Shown: positions 1-10,526 of the stretch, one piece after another
Layout of the letters: each line of letters starts with the position of its first letter
Numbering within the stretch: the stretch's first letter is position 1
Assembly (NCBI GenBank): GCA_020186115.1
Contig: WSYJ01000060.1
Location: forward strand, 2,108,001 to 2,172,000
Origin: Histomonas meleagridis
Lineage: Eukaryota; Parabasalia; Tritrichomonadida; Dientamoebidae
Direction: 5' to 3'
DNA length: 64,000 nt
Translations under genes and position numbers: made by a program
The notes under the pieces: model-generated
Told to the model about the DNA's origin: nothing
The model's database searches: none
The model's input: the letters and a program-made list of their open reading frames with translations, nothing else

Positions 1-8
1 TAAATTTA

Positions 9-452
9 ATGAGGAATGAAATAAGATTCACATACTACAACTTACCGATAGCAATACGAAATAATATGAAAAAAGAATTATTATTTTGTCCATGGTTTCC
101 TTTCCGTACTTGGCAAAACGAAAGCGTTGAAGAATTACTTATACATTTAAATAAGTTTCATAAAGGGAGAAGAATTGAATTAGCACCATATATGAGATTC
201 AGAGATATAGACATAGTTAATTTACTTAACATTAATAATAATGAAATTGAAGAAAGTGAGGAACCAGGAATATTTTTTAATATTAAGTGTCCATTCTGTA
301 ATAAAATACAATTAAATAATTCTGATGAATATGGTTTACATCTCACGGATCACGCAAACTCAGATGTTTATTATAGTGATATGCTCAGAAAATGTTGTTT
401 TCTTGATGGTTTTTTTTTCTTTTATCCAAAAACAATAAATTCCCAACATTAG
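9..452 (+). pseudogene. Retroelement N-terminal zinc-finger fragment
   Basis: This 147-residue open stretch contains two finger-like patterns: C-P-W-F...H-x4-H near residues 27-52, and CPFCNK followed by H-x3-H near residues 94-115. C2H2 fingers at the N-terminus are usual for R2-type LINE proteins and are thought to bind target DNA. The open frame ends soon after a T-rich run (about 411-424). The next frame continues smoothly into the isoleucine-proline repeats, so this is the front piece of the same protein, not a separate gene. Confidence 0.6.
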
Positions 453-504
453 GAATTATTACAGGTGATAATGATAATCCTAATAACAGACCTAATCCCA
501 ATTT

Positions 505-1385
505 AAATTCACAAGATATAAACATTAGAATCCCAAACTTTAAAATATTTCCAGAAGATGTTATAATACCACATTTTAATAAAACAACAGAAGAAAATGA
601 TATTACAATCCCAGAATTTAATGTTGAAAGATATGAAGAAAATATTCAAGTACCAAAAATAGAAATAATAGAAGAGATCAAAAAATTTACCGATTCCCAA
701 AATTAATTTTATACAAAAAGATCAATACATTAGGATTCCGAAATTTAATATAAATGAAGAAATTAACAATATTTTATTGCCTAAATATCACAAACAAGAT
801 TTCGATATTAATATTCCAATGCCTAAATTTAATTTACAAAATGAAGAGAAAAAATATTACTATACCTAAGTTTAATATTACAGAAAACGAAACAAATATT
901 TCATTACCAAAATATTTTTAGACAAGATCTTAATGTTAATATCCCAATCCCAGATTATAAAGTACAGAACGAAGAGAAAAATGTTATTATACCTAAATTT
1001 AACCTTACAGAAAATGAAACAAATATTTCAATACCAAAATATTTTAGACAAGATCTTAACATTAATATCCCAATCCCAGACTTTAAAGTTCAAAATGAAG
1101 TAAAGAATGTTATTATTCCAAAATATAATCATGCTGAAGAAACAATTGATATTCCAAATCTTAAAATAAATCAAGTTAATGAAAATATTAATGTCCCTAT
1201 ACCAAACTTTTGTTATTCAGAAAATAAAATTAATATTCCAAAACCCGAAATTAATGTTACGAGTGAAAATATTTATATTAAAACACCAAACTTCAATTAT
1301 ATCGATGAAAATAAAACAATAACTATTCCAAATATCAAAGTTAATGAATCGCAAACAAATATTAACATTACAATCCCAAAAAATT
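505..1385 (+). repeat. Degenerate isoleucine-proline repeat domain of the retroelement, with a 126-bp tandem duplication
   Basis: Three frames patched together encode dozens of short units of the form I-P-K/N-F/Y with about 10-20 residues between prolines. Within it, the segment starting TTACAGAAAA at 878 is repeated at 1005; the two copies are nearly identical and 126 bp (42 codons) long once one extra T in the first copy (run near 915-919) is discounted. I know no function for such a repeat; it looks like an extended, beta-rich or disordered spacer between finger clusters. Confidence 0.6.
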
Positions 1386-2800
1386 AATTATATTTATAAA
1401 GATATTGATATTATTGTACCAAGTGGAAATTATAATTTCATTCAAAGCAAAAATGAAGAAACTAATAAAACATCGAATAATAACAAAGTAACTAACTTCA
1501 AGGATGATGATGTTAAACAAACAGTAGAAGAATCACAACAAGTAAATCAAAATATCGAAAGCAATAATGAATTCAATGAGAATACACCACCAAACAACAA
1601 TAATAATGTTAATATGAATAAAGAAATCATTATACACACGCCAGAAGAACTTTATCTCAACCTTAAAAATATTAAAACAACATTAGAGTTAAAACAAACA
1701 ATTGATAAATGGAGAAGTTATAAAATTGATAAAGATCTATTCTTAAATAAAACAGATGAAACAAGAATACCCATCATAAATCTAATGTTAGTTTTCGATA
1801 AATTCCCAGGTATTGGTCCATTTATTTGCCATAAATGTGATTATCAAGCTTTCAATGCAGTCACCGACTTAAAGAGGCATGAAAATTCAGCCCATAATGG
1901 AAAAAGAAGAAATGGGAATATTATTTATGATTGTTTAGGATCGATATTAAGAAAAAAAACATATTGGATGCAATTTGATAAAGGTAATAAACAACTTTCA
2001 ACTTATCGGAAAACTCTTTATGCATGTCCTTTACATAATTGTAATTATATTACAGATTGTGAAGACACATTTAATAACCATATAGTGAAAAGACACTCCA
2101 ATTATAATGAAGATAAAAGAGATTTTGGATGGATGTGGGCTCTGATTTTAAACTATATTCAAAGATATGATATAAATCCAACAGCAAATATATTAGTAAG
2201 AAAAAGGAAAGCATATATTTGTGATTTTTGTAAAAAAGCATTAGCAGAAACACATAAAAATATAATTTTACATAATAGTCATACGCATAATATTTCAATA
2301 AAAGAAAATATTAAGATCCCTATACATCAAGTTAAATTTAAATCAATTGTTTTTAATTATCCTGATAAAGATGAAATTAAAGAGATTGAAGAAAAGATTA
2401 AAAGAAATGAAGAAGAAACTAAAGAAAACTTAAACAAATTAGCAAAAGGTGAAATTGAAATTGAATTTAAAAAATAAAGATGATGTAATAAAAAGGAAGA
2501 AACAGGAGAATAGAAAACAAGAAAAAAAAAAAAAAAAAGCAAATATTAACAACGTAGAAGTATTAGAAATCAACCAAGATAATGATACAAATAAAAGTGA
2601 AATTAATAACACTAACTCATTAACAGCAGACAAGATAATCACAAGGAACCAACCAATTAATGATAGAGAAACTTTACTTAATAAATGCAAAAAATGGATA
2701 TTTGCGAATGAATTCCAAGAATCACATATAATCAGATTACCAAGAATTAATAAAAATATTAAAAATAAAATTTATAAAGAAATTAGTAATGTTTTTTGAA
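1344..2800 (+). pseudogene. Retroelement central segment with three C2H2 fingers and a lysine-rich linker
   Basis: Open from 1344 to 2477, then in a neighbouring frame from 2449 to 2799 (the change falls at an A6 run near 2467). Fingers lie at about 1828-1895 (CHKCDYQ...H-x4-H), 2023-2094 (CPLHNC...H-x4-H) and 2221-2288 (CDFCKK...H-x5-H). The second part is a lysine/glutamine-rich linker containing an A run of about 17 bases (2521-2537). The apparent ATG at 1344 is only the point where the frame changes at an A run near 1378-1384; protein similarity runs through it. Confidence 0.65.
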
Positions 2801-4760
2801 AAACAAAATTTTACCTTGGCTTAAGAAATGAAAAAAAAAAAAAAAAACAGAAGAAGAATGGATTATATTTCAAGGTTGTTTATGCAAAATTAATTTAATA
2901 TTAAGAAAAACTATTAGGAAAACTCTCAAAATCCCATTAAATCATATGTTAGGCTTAAGCAACAATAAAAAGAAAGATAATAATGATAATATTCATAATA
3001 CAAATTTAAGAAGAAAATATATTCAAGAAAATCAATTATTTAAAAATAATATCGCATATGGAAAAAATTATCAAACTAAAAAAACTTCAAGAATCAGATA
3101 CAAGAAATAATTCCATCTCTTATTTAGAAGAGGCAATAAAAGAAGCATTAAATAAGATTGACAAAGAAATTTTAATGACTACATTTGGAGGTGATAATAT
3201 AGATAATATCAGAAATATCATAGATGAAGAACCAAATCATCGAGAGCAAAGAATGAAGTATATTGAAAATTCATTAATCAAATATCAAAACAGAAATTTC
3301 AAAAGAAAGGAATAAGAAATATACACAATTGGTGCAAGATATGTATGCAGAAGACCCAAAAGAGCCATGAGATGGTTCATTACAAATGAACCAACACCAG
3401 AATACAACATTGAATTTGAGAAAATAGAAAAGCATTTTTAAAGATGAATGGGAATTCCTCCCAAATTACCAAGAAAACAATATTCCAGATATATTTTGTT
3501 TGAATAAAAACTTAGATAACAAAGATGAAGAATTACTTAAGCTAATGTTACTAGACAAAGACAGAATCAAACAAGCAATTATTACAAGACCAAATTTATC
3601 AGCTACAGGTCCAGATGGTATTTCTAATACCATTTGGAAAATCAAAATTAATATTACAGTCAAATTAATCAGAAACATAATTAAACAAATAATGAGATTC
3701 AAGAAAATTCCAGAATTATGGAAAATATCAAGAACTATATTGTTATTTAAGAAGAATAATCCAGATGAAATCACCAATTGGAGACCAATTTCAATATCAC
3801 CAACTTTATACAGAATTATGATGTGCCACTTTGCACGATGCATTCAAGATTTAAATGTTTCTTCGCCATTCATAAGTTCAGTACAAAAAGGTTTTAAAAC
3901 CAATATCAATGGGATAACTGAACACATTACGAATATAAATGAAATAATTGCACAATCAGTGAGGTCAAAGATTCGATTTATATTACAACATTAGATTTCG
4001 CCAAAGCCTTCGATTCAGTACCTCACAAGCTTATTACTTGGTCATTAAATCAATTAGGATTCCCGAATTATTTTATCAAATTAATAAAAGACTTATATAC
4101 AGATACCAAAACAAGAATAGAACTAAGAAATAAACCTTCAGATTGGATTAACATCAATAGAGGTGTCAGACAAGGTTGTCCTCTATCACCAACACTATTT
4201 AATTTATGTCTTGAACCTTTAATCAAAGCAATACAAAATTATAATAAAAAAGATGGAGTAATTATAGAAGATCCAATGAGAGAAAATGAATTTTTTTTTT
4301 TAATATTCAAGCTTATGCAGATGATGTTATATTAATTTCTAATACACAAGATGGAATGCAAAATATGATTAAAACAGTAGAAGAATTTTGTAAAATATTT
4401 AAACTTAAAATAGCTTCACAAAAATGTAAGACTCTATCTTATATATATAATAATAATACAAGACCAACTTTAAATGAATGTTTTACTATTAATAATGAAG
4501 AAATACCAAATCATCCATTAATGGAATATATAGAATATTTAGGTGCACCAATAGCAATAAATCGTGAAAGTAAAAAACAACATTCTCAAACTAAAATCAA
4601 TAAAATTAAACAAGAAATCATACAAGTAATTAATTCTCCTTTAAAAGTTAATCAAATAATAGATGCAATTAAAAGAATAATTACTCCTCAATTAGATTTT
4701 GAAATGTTAAATGGTTTATGCTCTATTAAAGAACTTAAAAAAACTTGATGAATTTATTAG
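2800..4760 (+). pseudogene. Retroelement reverse transcriptase region, frame-broken
   Basis: After a pre-RT segment (open 3058-3315 and in other frames around it) comes a typical LINE RT: a Y-T-Q-x-x-x-D-M-Y stretch near 3325, TGPDGI near 3606-3623, NWRPIS near 3778, then a frame change near 3955-3965 into motif A (DFAKAFDSV), a GVRQGCPLSPTLFN motif B and, after a T11 run near 4290-4300, the catalytic YADD (4314-4325). The thumb follows in the frame open at 4356-4748. All catalytic aspartates are present, so loss of function is through frame breaks only. Confidence 0.8.
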
Positions 4761-5755
4761 AGGTTCAATAAATCATACATTAAATACAAAAGGTTTAACA
4801 AAAAGATTTATTTTATACACATTATAAAGAAGGAGGTTTAAGTTTAATGTCTTTTAAAGAAAGAAATTATGTGTTACAATTAAGAACATTTATAGGTTTA
4901 TTATTATCAAAGGATTTAAATATCAGGAATTTTATTAGAATGACAATGTACAAAGAATTAGACTATAGGAAAATACAAGTAGATGAAAACTCACCTTATT
5001 TTGGAATTCCTTTTGATAATAAAGGTAAAATTATACAAAAATCAGAAAGAAAAACAAATAGTACATTTTGTAGATCAAAAAAATCATTATATAACTTAAA
5101 AGTAGGTTTTAAACCAAACCTAGAAGAAAATAATTGTATTATCTATCAAATCGATAATAAAGAAAATAAAGAAGAGGAAGAAGAAACAGAAGAATTTATT
5201 AATGAGAAAGACATTACAAAATATTTAAATAAAATGATACGAAAAAAACACCTAGACAACCTTAAGAAATTACCATTTAAAGCACATACTTTCTGTACAA
5301 TGGATAAATCAACTGATTCAAACTTCTTTTTATCTAATTTTAGAGCACCAACAAGTAATAATATTATTAAGTTCGCTATTTTAGCAAGATGTAACAATTT
5401 ACCAACAAATGAAATCTTAAATAAGAAAAACCCAAATATAAATCCTAAATGCAATAGATGTAATTTAAATCAAAATGATTCATTAATGCATAGAATTAAT
5501 GGTTGCTTAAAAAATTAGAAATTTAACTACTAAAAGACATAATGCAATAGTAGAAGAAATAATTAAAGGAATTAAAGAAAATAATTATGAAGGTAATAAT
5601 ATAATATTTAATAGGAACACCAAAGTAATAGACAAAGATTACAAAACAATTGGAACATTAAAACCAGACATATGGTATATTAATAACAATAGATTAACTT
5701 TAATTGAAGTCAATTCTCCGTATGGTACGATCAGAAATCTCGATAACAAATAAAA
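4760..5755 (+). pseudogene. Retroelement CCHC knuckle and restriction-like endonuclease
   Basis: The frame open at 4847-5518 ends with C-x2-C-x8-H-x4-C (about 5450-5510), the CCHC motif that precedes the endonuclease in R2-like LINEs. One frame step, at the A6 run near 5509-5514, leads to a K-R-H-N-x2-V segment and then K-P-D, twelve residues, then E-V-N, which fits the PD-(D/E)XK nuclease fold that nicks the target for primed reverse transcription. The frame closes at 5751-5753. Confidence 0.75.
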
Positions 5756-6333
5756 ATAAGAATAATAACAATAATATAAACAATATAGAAAGAGAAGAAG
5801 AAGACTTTAATGTTATTGATGAAGATAATTATAATCCTGAAGAAGAAGAAGAAGATAAAGATGAAGATGAAGAATTAGAAGAAGTACCTTTTTCAGATAT
5901 TTTTTCAAACTCAGAACCATCAGATACCAATGAAGAAGAACAAAAGGAATACATGAAATTCGCATTAAATGAAGCAGAGAGGAAGTACAATAAACCGATC
6001 AAAGAAGATAATATACAAAAATCTATAATAAAAGGAAAGATCTTTATTATAGACAAGAACAAAAAAAAGAAGAAAGAAGATAACTTGACGAAGATGAACT
6101 CAATACTTAAAGGAAAAAGTATTAACGAGTTAAAAAGACGAACAAGAGTTGTACGATCATCTAGACTTTTGCAATACGCGATCAATGCAAAAAAGAAAGA
6201 AGAAATAGTTAAAGATTCTACTATTAAAAAGAATAAGAAGAAAACAAAAGTGACACGATCTATTAAAACGGTTTCGACCACCCCAAAGAACAGTTCTAAC
6301 ATTGATCATAACAGTAGGGTTAACCTACAATAA
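5704..6333 (+). pseudogene. Retroelement acidic and lysine-rich C-terminal tail
   Basis: A 209-codon open frame overlaps the end of the endonuclease in a different frame and has no ATG at its start. It is dominated by glutamate/aspartate runs followed by lysine-rich stretches. It most likely represents the C-terminal extension of the element protein, reached by one more frame step near 5720. An independent gene is possible but nothing supports it. Confidence 0.4.
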
Positions 6334-7256
6334 ATTAAGACGGACGCGTCATTATACAACACATACTCATTCCAAATGAGCACTAACACACGTAAATAAA
6401 CACCAAATTCCAGCAGCGCGGATGATTTTTTAATTTTTTCCATCTGAGCAACTTAGAGAGGAGCTCTCAGAACCATATGTTTCCTCATATGAGAGAACTC
6501 GAAACATATCAGATTATCCCGAAGTAAGATAACTCAGAACTCAAAACGGAACATACCAATGAGGAAACTTTAAAAAATCAAAATTCTAACAAAATTATTA
6601 GATGAACTAAATGGTTATTAACTAAGTGCGATTGTAGAATTTGAAATTATTATATTTTTTAATTTATCTCAAGAATAAAATATATTTTATTATTATTATT
6701 AATACAGTAGATCCAGTGTTTGCAGAAATAATGTTCCTCATGGAAAATTCCAATATGGATGCTTTTCATAATATTTGGTGAAATAATAATATGAGGTGCG
6801 AAATATGCAAACCCTTTTGATTAAATATTACCGATGTTAGGCTTTTTTATCAAATGCTTCTATTTAAACATCAATAATATAATGATAAAATTGAGAATAT
6901 TTCTTTCCCAAATTTTTCTTTGGTAAATTTTCATAGATAAATAATATTTAATTTTATATTTTAATAATATAATAAGATTTCATGTTGAGACAAAATTTTA
7001 AAAAAGTCAAAACCATAAAAACCATTAGATTTGTGTTTCTCTTTGCTTTATGAGATAATAAGGTTAAATGTTTTGATTTGATTTTTAGAAATTATTTTTT
7101 CGCCAAAAGCTTATTCACATATAGATAAAGAGCTGCTTGTGATTTTAAATTATTGTCAATAATGATCCCAGATCAATTTCCTTCTACATTTGATAATTAT
7201 CTATTTCTAGACAAATTTTCTATAGAAATTAACGTTCATTAATACCCTGGTGTAAA
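6334..7256. other. Retroelement 3' flank, then gene-free AT-rich DNA
   Basis: Bases to about 6570 are less AT-rich and probably the element's 3' untranslated part; they include an imperfect hairpin at 6461-6500. From there to the next start codon I see no gene. An AACGTTCATTA sequence at 7231-7241 joins a Myb-like element to an Inr-like element just upstream of the next gene. Confidence 0.5.
6461..6500 (+). other. Imperfect stem-loop in retroelement 3' region
   Basis: GAGCTCTCA...CATATG on the left pairs with CATATGAGAGAACTC on the right around a short TTTCCT loop, with a four-base bulge. R2-type reverse transcriptases recognise structured 3' RNA, so this could be part of the element's 3' signal. 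Function is inferred. Confidence 0.35.
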
Positions 7257-7934
7257 ATGAAGAGAAAATTTACAAATAAAGAAAGGAGAAGAATATACAA
7301 GGTTATAAAGAATTCTGCAAGCATGTCTCTAAGGAGTGCTGCTTTGCTTGAATTTGTTTCAGCATTTCACTCTGTTTTATTAAATCCAAATCCAAACATA
7401 GATTTAGGAAGTAGCGCTTTAAATATTATATCCAATTCTCTTGCTTTTACAGCAGAGTCAGTATTGTTAGAGACATGTTTTAAAACTCCTATCTACAATA
7501 CAAAGGAAATCATTATTTTAAATGCAAAAATTATAACAGCAGCAGCTTTACTCACACACCCTCTCACTACCCTTGTATCAAACTATAAACAACAGAATCG
7601 CCTTTCATTTGATGGATTTTTTCCAACTCTTTTCCAAAAAATTTCTTCCAATTTCGGATTTTCGACTGCATCAATTTTAGCAGAGAAATACTTACCTCCT
7701 GATTACAAGATTGGTGGTTCGTTTGCTCGTTTTGTTGCTAAAAATACAATTTCAAATATTGGCGGAAACATAGGATTTGTAATTGGTTCCTTACCACAAA
7801 CAAGGGTACTTAGGCTTAGCACTTTAAAAAGTTATGCCATACAAATTGCGAAAGAAATACCAAAAACAATGTTTTCCTCTTGTTTGCTTTCAGCAGCACC
7901 AATTGCATATACTTTTTATATATCTAATGTATAA
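7257..7934 (+). CDS. Putative membrane protein, possibly a degenerate carrier-family protein
   Basis: A 225-residue basic protein with several hydrophobic segments (around residues 22-38, 92-108, 165-180 and 200-222). The stretch THPLTTLVSNYKQQ...FDGFFPTLFQKI (about residues 102-130) resembles the P-x-D/E-x-x-K/R signature and following loop of mitochondrial carriers, but the acidic residue is replaced by threonine. Carrier-like proteins that lost the signature (MTCH2 or Ugo1 type) sit in outer membranes. A hydrogenosomal membrane location is therefore conceivable but not shown. The ATG is preceded by TCATTA, an Inr-like element, about 20 bases upstream. Assignment is weak; the safest label is conserved-looking membrane protein. 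Confidence 0.55.
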   Translation: MKRKFTNKERRRIYKVIKNSASMSLRSAALLEFVSAFHSVLLNPNPNIDLGSSALNIISNSLAFTAESVLLETCFKTPIYNTKEIIILNAKIITAAALLTHPLTTLVSNYKQQNRLSFDGFFPTLFQKISSNFGFSTASILAEKYLPPDYKIGGSFARFVAKNTISNIGGNIGFVIGSLPQTRVLRLSTLKSYAIQIAKEIPKTMFSSCLLSAAPIAYTFYISNV

Positions 7935-8004
7935 ATGTATATGTTCTTAATCTTTTTTCTTAGAACTGCTGTGAAAGGTGTGAGTTCATAACGGTTTTTT
8001 CAAT

Positions 8005-8634
8005 ATGGTGACCGTTAGCGCCAAAAATGCAATTCCAATTTGTAATGGCATTGTTTCACATAAACTACTACTTATGGAATCGAAATCAAACGATGGTATC
8101 AAACCATATGAAGAAAATGTCTATTGTAAATGTTTGTTGAATTTTTCACTTTCAGTTGAAGGTTTAAAAAGAATTAATTTTAAAAATTATGAAAATAATT
8201 TCGAGTTTCGATTTCAAAATGATAAATTATTAAAAGTACCTGATTTCCTTGCAGAATTTATTTCACCTGTTGTTTCAAATATGAAAGCTAAAAACCCAAA
8301 AATGAATTTTTTAAAAGTTGACGAAGTTGTAACAGATGAAATAATTCATAAATTCGAGGAATTATTACATGGACAAAGTGTTAATATTATTGATTTGGAA
8401 GATCCACTTATCAACATTTTTAACCAACTTAAAAATCCAGAACTTATAGAAAAATTGCCTCTTGAAATCAATAATGACAATTTAATAAATATTCTTAATC
8501 TTAAAACTAAAGTAGGAATTAATATTGACAAAGAAATTGAATATGGAGCAAAACATTTTGAAGAAATTAAAGAACAAAATTTTTCGTATTTTAAACTTAA
8601 GAAATGTCCATTCAATCCTTGTGCTATTCCTTAA
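8005..8634 (+). CDS. BTB-like domain protein of a trichomonad family, possibly truncated
   Basis: 209 residues. The middle part, FRFQNDKLLKVPDFLAEFISP followed by a helical stretch ending FEELLHG, resembles the N-terminal module found in front of leucine-rich repeats or kinases in many trichomonad proteins, where a POZ/BTB-like fold is expected. The protein stops shortly after this module, so it may be a shortened member of the family. The start has AACGGT at 7990-7995, ten bases upstream. The stop lies 73 bp from the stop of the opposing gene. Function unknown. Confidence 0.5.
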   Translation: MVTVSAKNAIPICNGIVSHKLLLMESKSNDGIKPYEENVYCKCLLNFSLSVEGLKRINFKNYENNFEFRFQNDKLLKVPDFLAEFISPVVSNMKAKNPKMNFLKVDEVVTDEIIHKFEELLHGQSVNIIDLEDPLINIFNQLKNPELIEKLPLEINNDNLINILNLKTKVGINIDKEIEYGAKHFEEIKEQNFSYFKLKKCPFNPCAIP

Positions 8635-8707
8635 TGAAAATATTTTTTATACGCTATCAGAATGTTTTATTATTTTATCATTTATATTTATTAAATATTT
8701 TCATTTT

Positions 8708-10318
8708 TTATTTATTAATATTTTTCTTTTCTATTTTTTCCAAATATTCCGAAATTTCATCTGTTCCATGTTTTTTGCAGTATTCAAAATAATCAAAATA
8801 GTATTCATCACCTTCATCATCTCGAAATTCTGCAATTGAATGAATAATATTAACATATTCATCAATATCATATTCATCGTACGTTATTCTTTTAATATCA
8901 AATTTCTTCGTTTCGATCAATAATTTTACTATTTCTAAATTCTTTTTTTCGATTGCAATTGCCAAACAAGTCAAATAAACAACATGTAAATCACCAGTAC
9001 CACTTTGTTCATATGAATAGCTCATGCCCTTAAACGGATTAACAAAAGGATTTTGAAGAAGACATTCAACACCTTCAATGTTGCCATTTTCTATTTGAAG
9101 TGCAAGAAGTGAATAATATTCATAGAAATGTATCATCTGCAAATCAGGACTTATTAATTTAGCATAAATTAAATTATTATATATTTGATAATTTGTTGCA
9201 TCACATTTTGTAACATTTAAGTTTTTTAGTGCTGTGCAAGTTTTATGTGGATTTTGTCCCATTAAAGATATACATAAATCAATTAAATCTGCTTCATCAT
9301 ATGATAATAGTTCAAACATTTGTAATGTTTCGTATACAAGGTTTTCTTTGTTTTTTATCCCTTTTTGAGATAAATATGATAAAAGTTCGAAATTTGCATA
9401 TTGAATGCATGTAACACCTAAATCCATATCAATTTGGACACTTCCTGAAATTGATTCGTCCCAATATATAAAATTGTCATAATGTTTAATTCTGATTTTT
9501 TCTAATTTTCTAATTTTTTCGATTTTGTTTTCATAAATATATTTAAAGATATCATTTCGATGAAAAATAATTGCTGCTTCACATGCTTTATCAAATGTTG
9601 AATGATTTTGTTCACATAAATGTACAATTTCAATGTTTCCACCTGCAACTGCATATTTACCTGTGTTTGCTACTTTTGCATCATTCATAAGTAAATATTT
9701 AAAACATTTTATGGATGAAAAAAACGCTGCATAATCAATTAATGTAACATTTGGTTTGTTAATAAATGAACATCTTTCATAATGTGATTCTGGAATAGTT
9801 TGATTAAAATCAAAATTGTTTTGTGATGATATTTCTTGAAGCTTTTCGATGTCATCATTTCGTATTATTTTCGCTATTTCATTTGAATTATGTTCTTCTT
9901 CAATTAATTGCTTATGAAGTTCCAAATCTTTCTTCGAAAGTTCTTCAAAATTTTCCAATAATGTTTGTGAAAATGAGTCATCATCATAAAAATATTTTTC
10001 ATTTTCAGTGTATTTGAGGTATAGGATGTAACGCGCTTCATTGGTTTCAAGTTTGAATAAGAAATTTGTAAAAAATTTGTTGATTTCTTTAAATTTATTT
10101 TTATCTCGTTGTTCAAGACATTGCAAATATTCAAAATATAAATTAGTGTCTTTGTCTTGAAAAATAAATGAGGCATAAATAAGCCTGAAAATAATTAGAT
10201 TAAATGATTTTGAATATTTGGAATGACTTAGTTCTATTGTTTTTTCCACAGAACTTTCTATGTTAGATTTGTTTAATTCATCAAAAATAATATTCTTGAG
10301 CTGGCTTTCTATGTTCAA
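8708..10318 (-). CDS. DUF3447/ankyrin-like repeat protein without an ATG start
   Basis: 536 residues. The N-terminal helical part and the block IDYAAFFSSIKCFKYLL...YAVAGGNIEIVHLCEQ (about residues 190-250) are the hallmark of the DUF3447 ankyrin-like family, expanded in trichomonads. More ankyrin-like helices follow (for example LAIAIEKKNLEIVKLLIETKKF near the C-terminus). These repeats usually bind other proteins; no specific role is known. The frame is intact but begins at TTG (10316-10318), with an in-frame TAG upstream and no early internal ATG. TCACTT, an Inr-like sequence, lies directly in front, and ACCGTT about 20 bases upstream. Either ATG was lost, a non-AUG start is used, or there is an upstream exon. 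Confidence 0.7.
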   Translation of the reverse strand: MNIESQLKNIIFDELNKSNIESSVEKTIELSHSKYSKSFNLIIFRLIYASFIFQDKDTNLYFEYLQCLEQRDKNKFKEINKFFTNFLFKLETNEARYILYLKYTENEKYFYDDDSFSQTLLENFEELSKKDLELHKQLIEEEHNSNEIAKIIRNDDIEKLQEISSQNNFDFNQTIPESHYERCSFINKPNVTLIDYAAFFSSIKCFKYLLMNDAKVANTGKYAVAGGNIEIVHLCEQNHSTFDKACEAAIIFHRNDIFKYIYENKIEKIRKLEKIRIKHYDNFIYWDESISGSVQIDMDLGVTCIQYANFELLSYLSQKGIKNKENLVYETLQMFELLSYDEADLIDLCISLMGQNPHKTCTALKNLNVTKCDATNYQIYNNLIYAKLISPDLQMIHFYEYYSLLALQIENGNIEGVECLLQNPFVNPFKGMSYSYEQSGTGDLHVVYLTCLAIAIEKKNLEIVKLLIETKKFDIKRITYDEYDIDEYVNIIHSIAEFRDDEGDEYYFDYFEYCKKHGTDEISEYLEKIEKKNINK

Positions 10319-10526
10319 AGTGAAATTATTTCCTAACGGTCTCTATAATTTGTTCACCAAAAATTCCCATTTAAAAAAAGGAAAATTTTTATTTTGTAAA
10401 TACAAACCATTGGTGCTTTAGTTTCAAATTGCTTAAAAACATTTTCAATTTATATTTTTTTATATCATTATAAAATATTTGATTGTAAGAAAAATTTTTG
10501 TTGCAATAATTTTGTTTTATTCCAAA

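Larger units (their letters stand above)
1..6570 (+). mobile_element. Degraded non-LTR retrotransposon with restriction-like endonuclease (R2-like group)
   Basis: One coding unit is spread over all three plus frames. In order it holds C2H2-type fingers, a domain of short isoleucine-proline repeats, three more C2H2 fingers, a lysine-rich linker, a reverse transcriptase (motif A around 3992-4020, motif B RQGCPLSP around 4168-4203, motif C YADD at 4314-4325), a CCHC knuckle (about 5450-5510) and a PD-(D/E)XK-type endonuclease (PD at 5664-5669, acidic partner at 5706-5708). This order, fingers then RT then CCHC then endonuclease, is that of early-branching LINEs such as R2, NeSL and CRE. The left end lies at or beyond the window edge. 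The right end is judged only from the drop in base complexity near 6570; no target-site duplication or poly-A tail was found. Frame changes make this copy non-functional as written, unless they are sequencing errors. Confidence 0.85.

Noticed and set aside
5829-6302. Minus-strand serine/phenylalanine-rich open frame
   Set aside because: Complement of the acidic/lysine tail of the retroelement.
6382-6396. ACTAACACACGT, close to the T. vaginalis intron branch/acceptor ACTAACACACAG
   Set aside because: It lacks the terminal AG, lies in the 3' flank of the retroelement, and no donor or flanking exons are present.
8525-8839. Hydrophobic plus-strand open frame overlapping two genes
   Set aside because: It starts at TTG inside the BTB-like gene and ends inside the DUF3447 gene; its phenylalanine/isoleucine run is AT-rich chance text.
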